Below are positions 17,958-26,626 of a stretch of DNA of 64,000 nt, piece after piece. The DNA comes from Furfurilactobacillus entadae (GTDB lineage Bacteria > Bacillota > Bacilli > Lactobacillales > Lactobacillaceae): NCBI RefSeq assembly GCF_045862745.1, contig NZ_BQXN01000008.1:22834-86833 (forward strand), given 5' to 3'. The stretch's first letter is position 1. Every line of letters starts with the position of its first letter. The notes beneath the pieces are model-generated. The model saw nothing but the letters and a program-made list of their open reading frames with translations. It was not told the DNA's origin and did not search any database. A program made the position numbers and the translations under genes.

Positions 17958-19988
17958 CTAAAATTCGTGATCATCAAATTCAGACCAGGCTTCATGACTA
18001 TCCTGAATCCGTTTAAACATTTTTTCCATATCTGCGTTCGTAAAGTGGACGACCACTGGCCGACCATGAGGACAGTTAAACGGATTTTGCGTTTGGGCTA
18101 AGTCATGCAAGAGCGCTTTGGCCTGCCGATCATCAAGGTGATGATTGGCCTTGATCGACCGTTTACAACTCATCATGATGGCCGTTTTTTCACGGAACTT
18201 GGCCACCGTCAGCCCACCATCCGTTAACACCCAATCCACCATTTCACGAACCGTGCTCTCTTCCTGCCCTGAGACAAACCACGTTGGGTGTTGCCGGACA
18301 ATAAAACTGTTAGCACCAAACGGTTCAAGGATCAGTCCTAATGACCGTAACTCATCCGCAGCATCCCTAATTTTCAAGGCATCACTCACCGGGTAATCTA
18401 AAACAATCGGTACCAACAAGCTTTGAAGGTCGTCGCTTACCTCACCGATCTTCACCCGGTAATATTCATACTTGATCCGTTCCTGAGCAGCGTGTTGATC
18501 AACTAAGTATAACCCGTCAGCGGCCTGCGCAAACAAAAATGTGCCGTGCATTTGACCAATGTACATCAGTTCTGGAAACCGTGGCTGCGTTGTCGTTGGT
18601 TCCGCCACTTCGGGAACCATTTCAAGGCGCTCACTTGGCACCGCAACGGCAGGGGCCTCCTCGTTTGCAAACGGTGCAGGCATCGTCTGGGCCTCATAAC
18701 GCGCATCAAACGCCGTCATCGACGCACTGGTCATGTCATCGCGTTGATGAATCACCACAGGGGCTAACGCCTGGGTTGGGAGCGCGTCAGGTAACGATGG
18801 CGCCTGCTCCTCAGGTAACGCCACCGCTTCATCAGCCGGCGCTGGCATACTTGTGGCAGCTTGCACCGTTTTTTGTGGCTGTGCATAAGTCACGTTAATC
18901 CGCGCATCGTGAATGGTCGAGGCCTGTGTCAACTGCTCGCCCAGTGCCACCGGATCCACCGTTTGTTCCCCGTGTAAATTTTGATAAGCATCCGGAATCA
19001 AGTTTTCCGTTGCCAGCCGGTTGTAAACTGCTTTATCGATCAGGTCAGCCAGTTGTGGTTCTTTACTCAACCGGACTTCCTGTTTTGTCGGGTGAACGTT
19101 TACATCCACCAGCAGTGGATCCATCGTTAAGTTTAGAACCGCGATGGGATAACGCCCAACCATGAGCTTTGAGCCATACCCTTTGATCAACGCCTTCGTC
19201 AGTTGAAAGTTTTTAATCGCCCGACCGTTGATCAGCACTGAAATGTAGTTTCGTGAGGCCCGCGTCAATTCTGGAAGGGCAACAAAACCCGTCAGTTGAA
19301 AATCCGCGTCTTCTGCCTGAATGGCAACCATTTTCCGGGCCGTTTGAACTCCATAAATCCCGGCAATGACCTGTTGCAGATCACCACGCCCCGCCGTTTT
19401 CATTAATTCACGCCCGTTATGCCGCAAACTGAATGCAATTTCCGGGTGCCCCAGGGCCAACCGGTTAACCGTATCAACGATATTGGCTAGTTCCGTTTGT
19501 GGCGACTTTAGGTACTTTAACCGTGCTGGTGTATTAAAGAACAGGTCACTAACCGTAACCTCTGTCCCCGGCCGGGACGCGCCTGATGTATGGCTTAGGA
19601 TCTCGCCACCCTTAACGTGGATTTCACTACCGGCACCACGCCCCGTCGCCGTTTTTAACCACACGTCGGCGACTGACGCAATACTTGGCAACGCTTCACC
19701 TCGAAATCCTAATGAGTGAACCCGAAATAGATCCTCACGTGAGGTGATCTTACTGGTTGCATGTCGTGAAAATGCAAGCTCAACATCTTCATCGTCGATT
19801 CCTTGACCGTCATCCACAATTTGAATGGACTTTAAGCCGGCCTCTTCAATCAGAATATCAATGGTGGTTGCCTTAGCGTCCACCGCATTTTCAACCAATT
19901 CTTTAACGACTGAAGCAGGTCGTTCTACCACTTCACCAGCAGCAATTTGATCCGCCAAAATCGTTGGTAGTTCATGAATTTTACTCAT
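17958..19988 (-). CDS. mutL: DNA mismatch repair protein MutL
   Basis: GHKL ATPase of 676 residues. N-terminal motifs ELVENAVDAKAT, VDDGQGID and FRGEALPSIASV are clear; a proline/alanine-rich linker of about 150 residues follows, then the dimerisation domain. The C-terminal endonuclease-type motifs are visible: DQHAAQERIKYE, SCKRSIKANHHL and CPHGRPVVVHF, matching MutL of organisms without MutH. It therefore likely nicks DNA itself in repair. It lies 38 bases after mutS. Confidence 0.95.
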   Translation of the reverse strand: MSKIHELPTILADQIAAGEVVERPASVVKELVENAVDAKATTIDILIEEAGLKSIQIVDDGQGIDDEDVELAFSRHATSKITSREDLFRVHSLGFRGEALPSIASVADVWLKTATGRGAGSEIHVKGGEILSHTSGASRPGTEVTVSDLFFNTPARLKYLKSPQTELANIVDTVNRLALGHPEIAFSLRHNGRELMKTAGRGDLQQVIAGIYGVQTARKMVAIQAEDADFQLTGFVALPELTRASRNYISVLINGRAIKNFQLTKALIKGYGSKLMVGRYPIAVLNLTMDPLLVDVNVHPTKQEVRLSKEPQLADLIDKAVYNRLATENLIPDAYQNLHGEQTVDPVALGEQLTQASTIHDARINVTYAQPQKTVQAATSMPAPADEAVALPEEQAPSLPDALPTQALAPVVIHQRDDMTSASMTAFDARYEAQTMPAPFANEEAPAVAVPSERLEMVPEVAEPTTTQPRFPELMYIGQMHGTFLFAQAADGLYLVDQHAAQERIKYEYYRVKIGEVSDDLQSLLVPIVLDYPVSDALKIRDAADELRSLGLILEPFGANSFIVRQHPTWFVSGQEESTVREMVDWVLTDGGLTVAKFREKTAIMMSCKRSIKANHHLDDRQAKALLHDLAQTQNPFNCPHGRPVVVHFTNADMEKMFKRIQDSHEAWSEFDDHEF

Positions 19989-20026
19989 TATTTAGATCCT
20001 CTCCGATTCGTTATTAACAAACCGGC

Positions 20027-22636
20027 TTACTTTAATTGTTGCTGAATTTCATAAAATTTATTCATCACGTCCATCGGTGTCATCGCCATCAGGTTCATTT
20101 GTTTCAATTCAGCGATGACCACTGCAACCGCCGGATCTTCGCTGGCCGTGTCAAACAAGGCCAACTGTTCGTTTGCTGCCGGTTGATCGGACACGGGCGC
20201 TTCACTTAATGGTTGCTCAACATCCACCGGCGTTGGCGTCTCGCCTGCCTGCGCCTCTAACTGCGTCAAAATCGTGCCTGCCCGGGTCAACAGGTTTGTT
20301 GGCATCCCGGCTAGTTTGGCAACGTGAATTCCGTAAGATTTATCGGCAGGTCCCGGTTGAATCTGGTGAAGAAAGACCAGCTGGCCATGTTCTTCCACCG
20401 CACCCACGTGCACGTTTTTCAGCGCTGCTAACGACTCTTCAAGCGCCGTCAGTTCATGATAATGCGTGCTGAACAACGTCTTTGCATGAACATGATCGTG
20501 CACATATTCAATAATTGCCTGAGCGAGCGCCATCCCATCATACGTCGCAGTTCCACGGCCAATTTCGTCAAACAAAATTAAGCTGTTCGCCGTGGCGTTC
20601 ATCAACGCAGCATTGGCTTCTTGCATCTCGACCATAAACGTCGAGTTCCCAGAAATCAGGTCATCCGCCGCACCAATACGCGTAAAAATTTGGTCAAAAA
20701 CGGGCATAGTTGCTGCTTTCGCCGGGACAAAACACCCAATTTGTGCCATCACCACGGTTAGTGCGAGTTGGCGCATGTACGTACTCTTCCCGGACATATT
20801 TGGACCGGTAATCAGCAGAATTTCCGTGTCATCCGGCATCCGGACGTCATTTGGTACATACTCTTGCTTGCCCAAGACCTTTTCGACAACCGGGTGCCGC
20901 CCCGCTTCAATTTCAAGGTCATGCGCCGTGGTTAGCATTGGCCGAACAAACCGGTAATCTTCTGAAACGACTGCAAAACTTTGTAAAACATCCAGACTGG
21001 CAACCGCTTTTGCTAACCGTTGAAGCCGCTCAATGGCGTCTTTAACAACGTTGCGAACCTTCGTAAACAGCTGATATTCCAGTGCTGTGGATTTATCCTG
21101 CGCTTCTAAAATCAACGTCTCTTTTTCTTTCAACTCCGGCGTTGAGAACCGCTCAGCATTGGTCAACGTTTGCTTGCGTTCATAACGATCCGCCGGAAGC
21201 TTCGCCAAGTTCGCTTTCGTCACTTCGATGTAATAGCCAAAGACCCGGTTATAGCCAATCTTCAACGTGCTGATCCCGGTCGCCGCCCGTTCCTTTGCTT
21301 CTAACGCCGCGATCCACTGCTTTCCGTTCTTCATGGCGTCACGGTAGGCATCCAGCTGTTCGTTATAGCCATCCTTGATCACACCACCATCCGTGACGCC
21401 AATTGGTGGTTCGTCCATGATGGCCCGTTCAATCAAATCAGCCACATCGTCAACGGGATCAAGATCCGTTACAAGCGAACCAAAAATCGTCTGATCCAGT
21501 TCAGCCAACACGTACTTCAACTTTGGAATTTGCAATAACGACGTTTTTAACTGAATCAAGTCACGCCCATTTACGCTCCCAAACGCCACCCGGCCGGCTA
21601 ACCGTTCCAAGTCGTAGACCTTCACCAGCTCTTCTTGTAGACTTGCCCGTTCAAAGTAGTGTGCCAACAACTCAGCCACCTTATCTTGCCGCGCCTGAAT
21701 GTCCGTTAGTGATAAGAGCGGCCGGTCGATCCATTGTTTCAACAAACGGCCACCCATGGCTGTCTTTGTTTCATCCAACAACCACAATAACGTGCCCGAC
21801 TTCTTGCCCGTTCGACTATTGATGACCAGTTCAAGGTTTCTCTTGGCGTGGTGATCCATCTTAAGAAAATAGGAGGGTTCATACGCCACGGCCCGTTGTA
21901 AATGCGCAAGGTCCCGTTTTTGCGTTCCCAATAAATAACTCAGCAACATGGTCACGGCTGCGACCTTTGTGTGATCGTCTAACCCCTGGGTTACAAAACT
22001 TACCTCAGCGTTCGCCATCATGTTCGTTTGGTGAGACACTAAAATCCCTAGTGGTGCAAACCCCGTTAACGCATCATCCGTCAAGGTATCGTCCACCACG
22101 ACCTCTTTTGCTTCCACAGCCATGACTTCGTTCATCACAGCCGCAATCGTAGTCAACGTCGCTGTTTGGACTTCACCGGTAGACACATCCGCGTAAGCAA
22201 AACCATACTGGTCACCTTGTTTGGTAACGCCAGCAAGATAATTGTTTTGCTTGGCGCCCTTCACACCAGTGGCCATCCGCGTGCCTGGCGTGATCAATTG
22301 GATGACATCCCGCTTAACCATGCCCTTAGCAACCGTTGGATCTTCTAACTGTTCACAGATGGCCACTTTATCCCCGTGGTCCACCAAAATATCAATGTAA
22401 TTTTGAACCGCGTGGTGCGGCACACCACACATCGGGATTGGATCTGCCGCATTATGATTTCTGGCTGTTAACGTCAACTCTAATAACTGTGAGCCCTTCA
22501 CTGCGTCGTCATTAAACAGCTCATAAAAATCTCCGATTCGATAAAACAAGAAGGCGTCTGGATATTGATCCTTGATGGCCTGATACTGCTTCATCATCGG
22601 CGTTTCCATACTTTCTTGAGCCGACTTTTTTGCCAT
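20027..22636 (-). CDS. mutS: DNA mismatch repair protein MutS
   Basis: Mismatch recognition ATPase of 869 residues. The mismatch-binding motif FYRIGDFYELF is near residue 30; the ATPase has Walker A GPNMSGKST around residue 615 and Walker B LILFDEIGRGTATYDG; a small C-terminal domain ends the protein. It starts the mutS-mutL-ruvA-ruvB cluster on the minus strand. GGGGTTTGAACAC precedes the ATG as a moderate ribosome site. Confidence 0.97.
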   Translation of the reverse strand: MAKKSAQESMETPMMKQYQAIKDQYPDAFLFYRIGDFYELFNDDAVKGSQLLELTLTARNHNAADPIPMCGVPHHAVQNYIDILVDHGDKVAICEQLEDPTVAKGMVKRDVIQLITPGTRMATGVKGAKQNNYLAGVTKQGDQYGFAYADVSTGEVQTATLTTIAAVMNEVMAVEAKEVVVDDTLTDDALTGFAPLGILVSHQTNMMANAEVSFVTQGLDDHTKVAAVTMLLSYLLGTQKRDLAHLQRAVAYEPSYFLKMDHHAKRNLELVINSRTGKKSGTLLWLLDETKTAMGGRLLKQWIDRPLLSLTDIQARQDKVAELLAHYFERASLQEELVKVYDLERLAGRVAFGSVNGRDLIQLKTSLLQIPKLKYVLAELDQTIFGSLVTDLDPVDDVADLIERAIMDEPPIGVTDGGVIKDGYNEQLDAYRDAMKNGKQWIAALEAKERAATGISTLKIGYNRVFGYYIEVTKANLAKLPADRYERKQTLTNAERFSTPELKEKETLILEAQDKSTALEYQLFTKVRNVVKDAIERLQRLAKAVASLDVLQSFAVVSEDYRFVRPMLTTAHDLEIEAGRHPVVEKVLGKQEYVPNDVRMPDDTEILLITGPNMSGKSTYMRQLALTVVMAQIGCFVPAKAATMPVFDQIFTRIGAADDLISGNSTFMVEMQEANAALMNATANSLILFDEIGRGTATYDGMALAQAIIEYVHDHVHAKTLFSTHYHELTALEESLAALKNVHVGAVEEHGQLVFLHQIQPGPADKSYGIHVAKLAGMPTNLLTRAGTILTQLEAQAGETPTPVDVEQPLSEAPVSDQPAANEQLALFDTASEDPAVAVVIAELKQMNLMAMTPMDVMNKFYEIQQQLK

Positions 22637-22671
22637 GTGTTCAAACCCCTTTTTCTTCGTTTGTTAATCCT

Positions 22672-22738
22672 TAAAGCACAGCCCAAACGGATGCTTTAAC
22701 TCGTTAACCACTTGATTGCAATGTCATAATTTTACCAT
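22672..22738 (-). promoter_or_regulatory. mutS upstream region: extended -10 and 8-bp inverted repeat
   Basis: Minus strand TGGTAAAAT (22730-22738) is a possible extended -10 without a convincing -35. An inverted repeat TTAAAGCA/TGCTTTAA (22672-22679 and 22693-22700) would form a hairpin in the leader about 36 bases before the mutS start. Confidence 0.35.
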
Positions 22739-22789
22739 TTTTTAGCTGGACTGTCTGGTCTCACCACACTGTGCGTAACCACAGCAACA

Positions 22790-22836
22790 TAAAAGAACGA
22801 CACCCCCACTGCCGCTAAGCAATGTGAGTGCCGTTC
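22790..22836 (-). terminator. Intrinsic terminator after rny
   Basis: Minus-strand GAACGGCACTCAC pairs with GTGGGGGTGTCGTTC with a few mismatches, followed by TTTT. Confidence 0.75.
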
Positions 22837-22851
22837 AATGATTAATCGTGA

Positions 22852-24411
22852 CTACTTGGCGTATTCAACCGCCCGTGTTTCACGAATAACGGTCACCTTA
22901 ATGTGACCTGGATACTCAAGATCATTTTCAATTTCGTTCTTAACGTCCCGTGCAATGACGGTCGCTTGCAGATCATCAACGTCTTGTGGTTTAACGATGA
23001 CCCGCACTTCACGACCAGCTTGAATGGCATAACTATGTGACACACCATCATGCTGGTTCGCGATTTCTTCCAACTGCTTCAACCGTTGAATGTAGTTTTC
23101 CAACGATTCAGACCGGGCACCCGGCCGGGCAGAGGAAATTGCGTCCGCTGCGCCGACGAGCACCGCGATGATGGATGTTGGTTCCACATCTCCGTGGTGA
23201 GAAGCAATTGTGTTAATAATAACTGGGTTTTCATGGTACTTCGTTGCCAATTCAACCCCTAGTTCAACGTGAGACCCCTCAACTTCGTGGTCCACGGCCT
23301 TGCCAATATCGTGTAATAATCCTGCGCGCTTCGCCAGCGCAACATCCTCACCAAGTTCAGCAGCCATCACAGCTGTGAGCTTTGCGACTTCAATGGAATG
23401 GTTCAAAACATTTTGACCATAACTCGTCCGGTAATTCATCCGACCAATTGTCTTAATTAAATCTGGATTCATGGACCGAATGCCCAAATCAAAGACGGTT
23501 TGTTCACCAATTTCACGGATTTTTTCATCCATTTCCTTACGTGCTTTTTCAACCATTTCTTCAATTCGTGCAGGGTGGATCCGGCCGTCAGCGATGAGTT
23601 TTTCCAACGCTAACTTTGCAATTTCACGCCGAACGGGATCAAACCCACTCAGCACAACCGCTTCCGGTGTATCGTCAATGATCAAATCGATTCCGGTTAA
23701 GGTCTCTAAGGTCCGAATGTTCCGACCTTCACGACCAATAATGCGGCCCTTCATGTCATCATTTGGCAACGTCACAACGGTCACAGTGTTGTCGGAAACA
23801 GTGTCCGCAACACTCCGTTGAATTGCCGTCACGATCAGGTTTTTGGCCTCTTTATCAGCCGCCGCCTTGGCTTCTTCTTCACTTTCTTTGATCAGAACGG
23901 CTCGCTCATGAGCAAGCTCATCCTTTGTCTCTTTAATAATCAGGTCGCGGGCATCATCTTGTGATAACGCCGCCACCCGTTCAACTTCTTGTTGCCGTCG
24001 ATCGATGAGGTCTGCTGCTGCTTGCTGTTGCTGTGAAAGCACATCCCGATCACTGGCCAACTTGTCCTCTTTACGAGTTAACTGGGCTTCACGCTTTTCA
24101 AACGTGGCGTCCTTGTGGTCTAATGACTCTTCACGCTGCAATAAACGGTCTTCTTGCTTTTGAACTTCCGCACGTCGATCCTTTAATTCATGTTCGACAT
24201 CCGTCCGGTACTTGTGGTTTTCCTCACGGGCCTCAAGCAAAGCTTCTTTTTTGGCTGTTTTTGCATCCTGATGAGCTTGATCAAGAATGGCCTTAGCAGA
24301 TTTGTTGGCATTGTCAATATCGCGTTCCTGACGCTTTTTGGCAACTTCAAGTCCACTGTACAGACCGGCAATAATAGCGATGAGCACGAGGATAATAGTG
24401 ATAATCACCAT
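22852..24411 (-). CDS. rny: Ribonuclease Y
   Basis: Membrane-anchored endoribonuclease of 519 residues, the usual length; it initiates mRNA decay. N-terminal membrane helix (MVIITIILVLIAIIAGL), a long charged coiled coil to about residue 200, a KH domain (GRIIGREGRNIRTLE) and an HD domain (AGLLHDIGKAVDHE). The start at 24411 matches the family; the frame extends 17 codons upstream without a ribosome site. It has its own promoter and a leader hairpin. Confidence 0.97.
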   Translation of the reverse strand: MVIITIILVLIAIIAGLYSGLEVAKKRQERDIDNANKSAKAILDQAHQDAKTAKKEALLEAREENHKYRTDVEHELKDRRAEVQKQEDRLLQREESLDHKDATFEKREAQLTRKEDKLASDRDVLSQQQQAAADLIDRRQQEVERVAALSQDDARDLIIKETKDELAHERAVLIKESEEEAKAAADKEAKNLIVTAIQRSVADTVSDNTVTVVTLPNDDMKGRIIGREGRNIRTLETLTGIDLIIDDTPEAVVLSGFDPVRREIAKLALEKLIADGRIHPARIEEMVEKARKEMDEKIREIGEQTVFDLGIRSMNPDLIKTIGRMNYRTSYGQNVLNHSIEVAKLTAVMAAELGEDVALAKRAGLLHDIGKAVDHEVEGSHVELGVELATKYHENPVIINTIASHHGDVEPTSIIAVLVGAADAISSARPGARSESLENYIQRLKQLEEIANQHDGVSHSYAIQAGREVRVIVKPQDVDDLQATVIARDVKNEIENDLEYPGHIKVTVIRETRAVEYAK

Positions 24412-24432
24412 TGTAAAGTCCCGCCCTTCATC

Positions 24433-24458
24433 AAAAATGGCTGACCGCAAAGCCAGCC
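24433..24458 (-). promoter_or_regulatory. Hairpin plus T run in the rny leader
   Basis: Seven-bp stem GGCTGGC/GTCAGCC with a 6-base loop, then ATTTTTG on the minus strand, about 25 bases upstream of the rny ATG. It has the form of a short intrinsic terminator inside the leader. Confidence 0.4.
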
Positions 24459-24500
24459 GCAAACTTTTAAAGATGTTAAATTGATTATTTACACAAGTTC

Positions 24501-24529
24501 AGTTTACTGATAAATCAGCGCCCTGTCAA
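24501..24529 (-). promoter_or_regulatory. rny promoter
   Basis: Minus strand TTGACA (24524-24529), 17-base spacer, TAAACT (24501-24506). Confidence 0.8.
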
Positions 24530-24543
24530 TAAAAGGAACAACC

Positions 24544-25321
24544 CTACCCCCAACGTAATCGCAAGAGCTGATTAAAACCGTAACTAATCGCAAGACCAAG
24601 GCCGACAAAAACTAAATTTGTCACGATCAAATTCCCCGGATACTGCATTCCGTGGGTTCCGTGAAAACCAAACATCAACCGAACGATTGGTCCCACCCAA
24701 GTGTCCATGTAGGAGGTATCGATGCCAGTCATCGCTTTGGCTAACAGTGTTAACATCGCAAGACCCGTGGCACCGCCCGCAACCATGAGAACCATTTTTC
24801 CCCGCCAAGCAAACAAACTCATCACGGAGCCAAACACCATTCCAGCGGCCATAACCAGTAACAGCACGCTTAATGAACGGCCCCACTGCCATAACAGTGG
24901 TTGAATTTCCTGAACCAGCGGCCGAACCAAACAGTGTCTTACCAACGGCCGCATATGAAGTGGCCCCCAACGGAATCGCCACAAATGCCCGGTACATAAC
25001 CGCTATCAGCGACGCCAGTAAAGCGATTGTACTTAAACTAGCCACCTTACTTAGCCAGTAAGTCCGCCTTGACAGTCCGTTTTGCATAAAGAGACTGTAG
25101 CCCTGATACACCAGCGCCCCCATCGCAAAAATCGCCACCACAAAGTAAAAATCTGGATGTGCCTGCTGGAGCCGGTTTGTGAGTGATGTCATCGTCACCG
25201 GTGTTGTCAGACTCTGCAAAACGATTCCAAGCATTCCTAATGCAATTTCAACAAGAATCACGATTCCTAAGAACTGGAGATCCTGCTTTAACCGGTACCG
25301 ATAGGCCACCTTAAATTTCAT
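24544..25321 (-). pseudogene. ABC transporter permease interrupted by a frameshift
   Basis: Two minus-strand reading frames together make one continuous permease-like protein. Frame one, from ATG 25321 after GGAGG, reads through about four hydrophobic segments to codon 135 near 24917 (ending LFGSAA). The other frame then continues as VQEIQPLLWQWGRSLSVLLL through three more hydrophobic segments to TAG at 24544. Dropping one G at about 24916 would join them into a 258-residue membrane protein. Without that, frame one ends in an unrelated tail rich in Cys, Gly and His. It overlaps the upstream ATPase by about ten bases and is its expected partner. It could be a true lesion, a sequencing error or, less likely, programmed frameshifting. 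Confidence 0.8.
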
Positions 25322-26168
25322 GCTCATCCTCCGTTAAAGCCACAAACAGGGCCTGTAGATTCAGTGCCTGTTGGGTTACCGTCGTTGGTAACGTTGGCAT
25401 TGTTTCAACCATCACGATGGCCGTGGTTTGTTTAGCAAATTGGTGCTGGGCGAGGACGGTGACAGTTTCTAAGATTGGTGCCATCACATCCGCTGGTCCG
25501 CTCAGTTGAACGGCCGTTGCCATTAACGTTTCAACCTGCTCGGCCACTTTGATTTTACCATCAGCAATGACCACCACCCCGTTTAAAAGGTGCTCAATTT
25601 CTTCAACCAGATGGGTCGAAATAATAAACGTCCGGGGCCGGTCAACATAACTCGCCATGAGCTCATCGTAAAACCGGCTTCGGTGGTTCGCATCCAGCCC
25701 CAACACGGGTTCATCCAGTAAAACGTAATCGACTGGTACACACAATGCCACGATGTCCTTAAAAATCGTTCGGTAACCCGTTGAAAGGTTCCGAAAGCGG
25801 GCATTCACATCCAAGCCAAACACATTAGCCAACCGGTCAGCATTCTCACGGTCAAACGTTCCGTAAAACTGGGCGGTTAAATCAAATAGTTGTCGCACCC
25901 GACGATCACCAGGATATAGGTTATCCTCGCTCATCAAGTATAGCCGTTGTAATTGCTTATCCCGTTCATGGACGGGGGTCCCGTCGATTGTTACCTGACC
26001 GCGACTAGCAGGAAGCCGATCTGCAATGATGTTCAGTAGCGTGCTTTTTCCAGCTCCATTACGCCCCAGCAACCCGTAAATCTGGCCGGCTTCAAAATTA
26101 AGGTTGATATTTTTTAACCGTGACGTTTTGCCACTGGTCTTACTGATATTAGTTATTGTTAGTGCCAT
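25311..26168 (-). CDS. ABC transporter ATP-binding protein (YtrB-like)
   Basis: ATPase of 285 residues. Walker A GRNGAGKS at 35-42, Q-loop LMSEDN, a degenerate signature LSTGYRT near 132, and Walker B VDYVLLDEPVLGLD. This degenerate signature is common in transporters controlled by GntR regulators of the YtrA type. The gene starts inside the end of the regulator and overlaps the permease, so the three form one operon. The start at 26168 is a compromise: no strong ribosome site is present, consistent with coupling to the upstream gene. Substrate unknown. Confidence 0.82.
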   Translation of the reverse strand: MALTITNISKTSGKTSRLKNINLNFEAGQIYGLLGRNGAGKSTLLNIIADRLPASRGQVTIDGTPVHERDKQLQRLYLMSEDNLYPGDRRVRQLFDLTAQFYGTFDRENADRLANVFGLDVNARFRNLSTGYRTIFKDIVALCVPVDYVLLDEPVLGLDANHRSRFYDELMASYVDRPRTFIISTHLVEEIEHLLNGVVVIADGKIKVAEQVETLMATAVQLSGPADVMAPILETVTVLAQHQFAKQTTAIVMVETMPTLPTTVTQQALNLQALFVALTEDEHEI

Positions 26169-26535
26169 CGTCACGATACCCCCGTTCAATTAATTCAGTG
26201 ACATCGCCCTGTGTAAGGTCAATGCTTTTGGCCGCGATAATCAGTGGCCGGATTGTTGTTTCATAAAAGCTTCCACGGCGTTTAAGAACAATCCGCTCGC
26301 GGGCTCCGTCAAGAACAAACATTCCGAGTCCCCGGCGTTTTTCAATCACCTTATCGGCCACCAAAATGTTCATCCCTTTAAGAACTGTTGCTGGATTGAT
26401 GTGGAACTCACGCGAAATTTCTGTTGTGGACGGTACCTGTTCACCAGCTCCGTAGCTATTCACTAACACGGCCTCTTCAATTTGCTCGGCCACCTGCAAA
26501 TAGAGCGGAGTTGTCCCGTCAAAATCAAATTGCAT
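26149..26535 (-). CDS. GntR family transcriptional regulator (YtrA subfamily)
   Basis: Small regulator of 128 residues. N-terminal winged helix with the GntR pattern PLYLQVAEQIEEAV, GAGEQVPSTTEISREFHINPATVLKGMNIL and KRRGLGMFV, followed by a short dimerisation tail without ligand domain, as in YtrA. Start 26535 has GGAG eight bases upstream. It heads the operon with the ABC ATPase and permease and probably represses it; a perfect palindrome lies between its promoter and its start. Confidence 0.85.
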   Translation of the reverse strand: MQFDFDGTTPLYLQVAEQIEEAVLVNSYGAGEQVPSTTEISREFHINPATVLKGMNILVADKVIEKRRGLGMFVLDGARERIVLKRRGSFYETTIRPLIIAAKSIDLTQGDVTELIERGYRDDGTNNN

Positions 26536-26563
26536 GCGTTTTTCTCCAATATCTTCGTTCATC

Positions 26564-26610
26564 TGCCTAGGCAATATCTCCAGAATAAGCGATGTTCACT
26601 ACTTCGTCAA
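26564..26610 (-). promoter_or_regulatory. gntR operon promoter with palindromic operator candidate
   Basis: Minus strand TTGACG (26605-26610), 17-base spacer, TATTCT (26582-26587). Immediately downstream lies the perfect palindrome TGCCTAGGCA (26564-26573), flanked by AT/AT, at the place where a bound repressor would block transcription. Confidence 0.65.
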
Positions 26611-26626
26611 TTAACTAGGTGACGGT

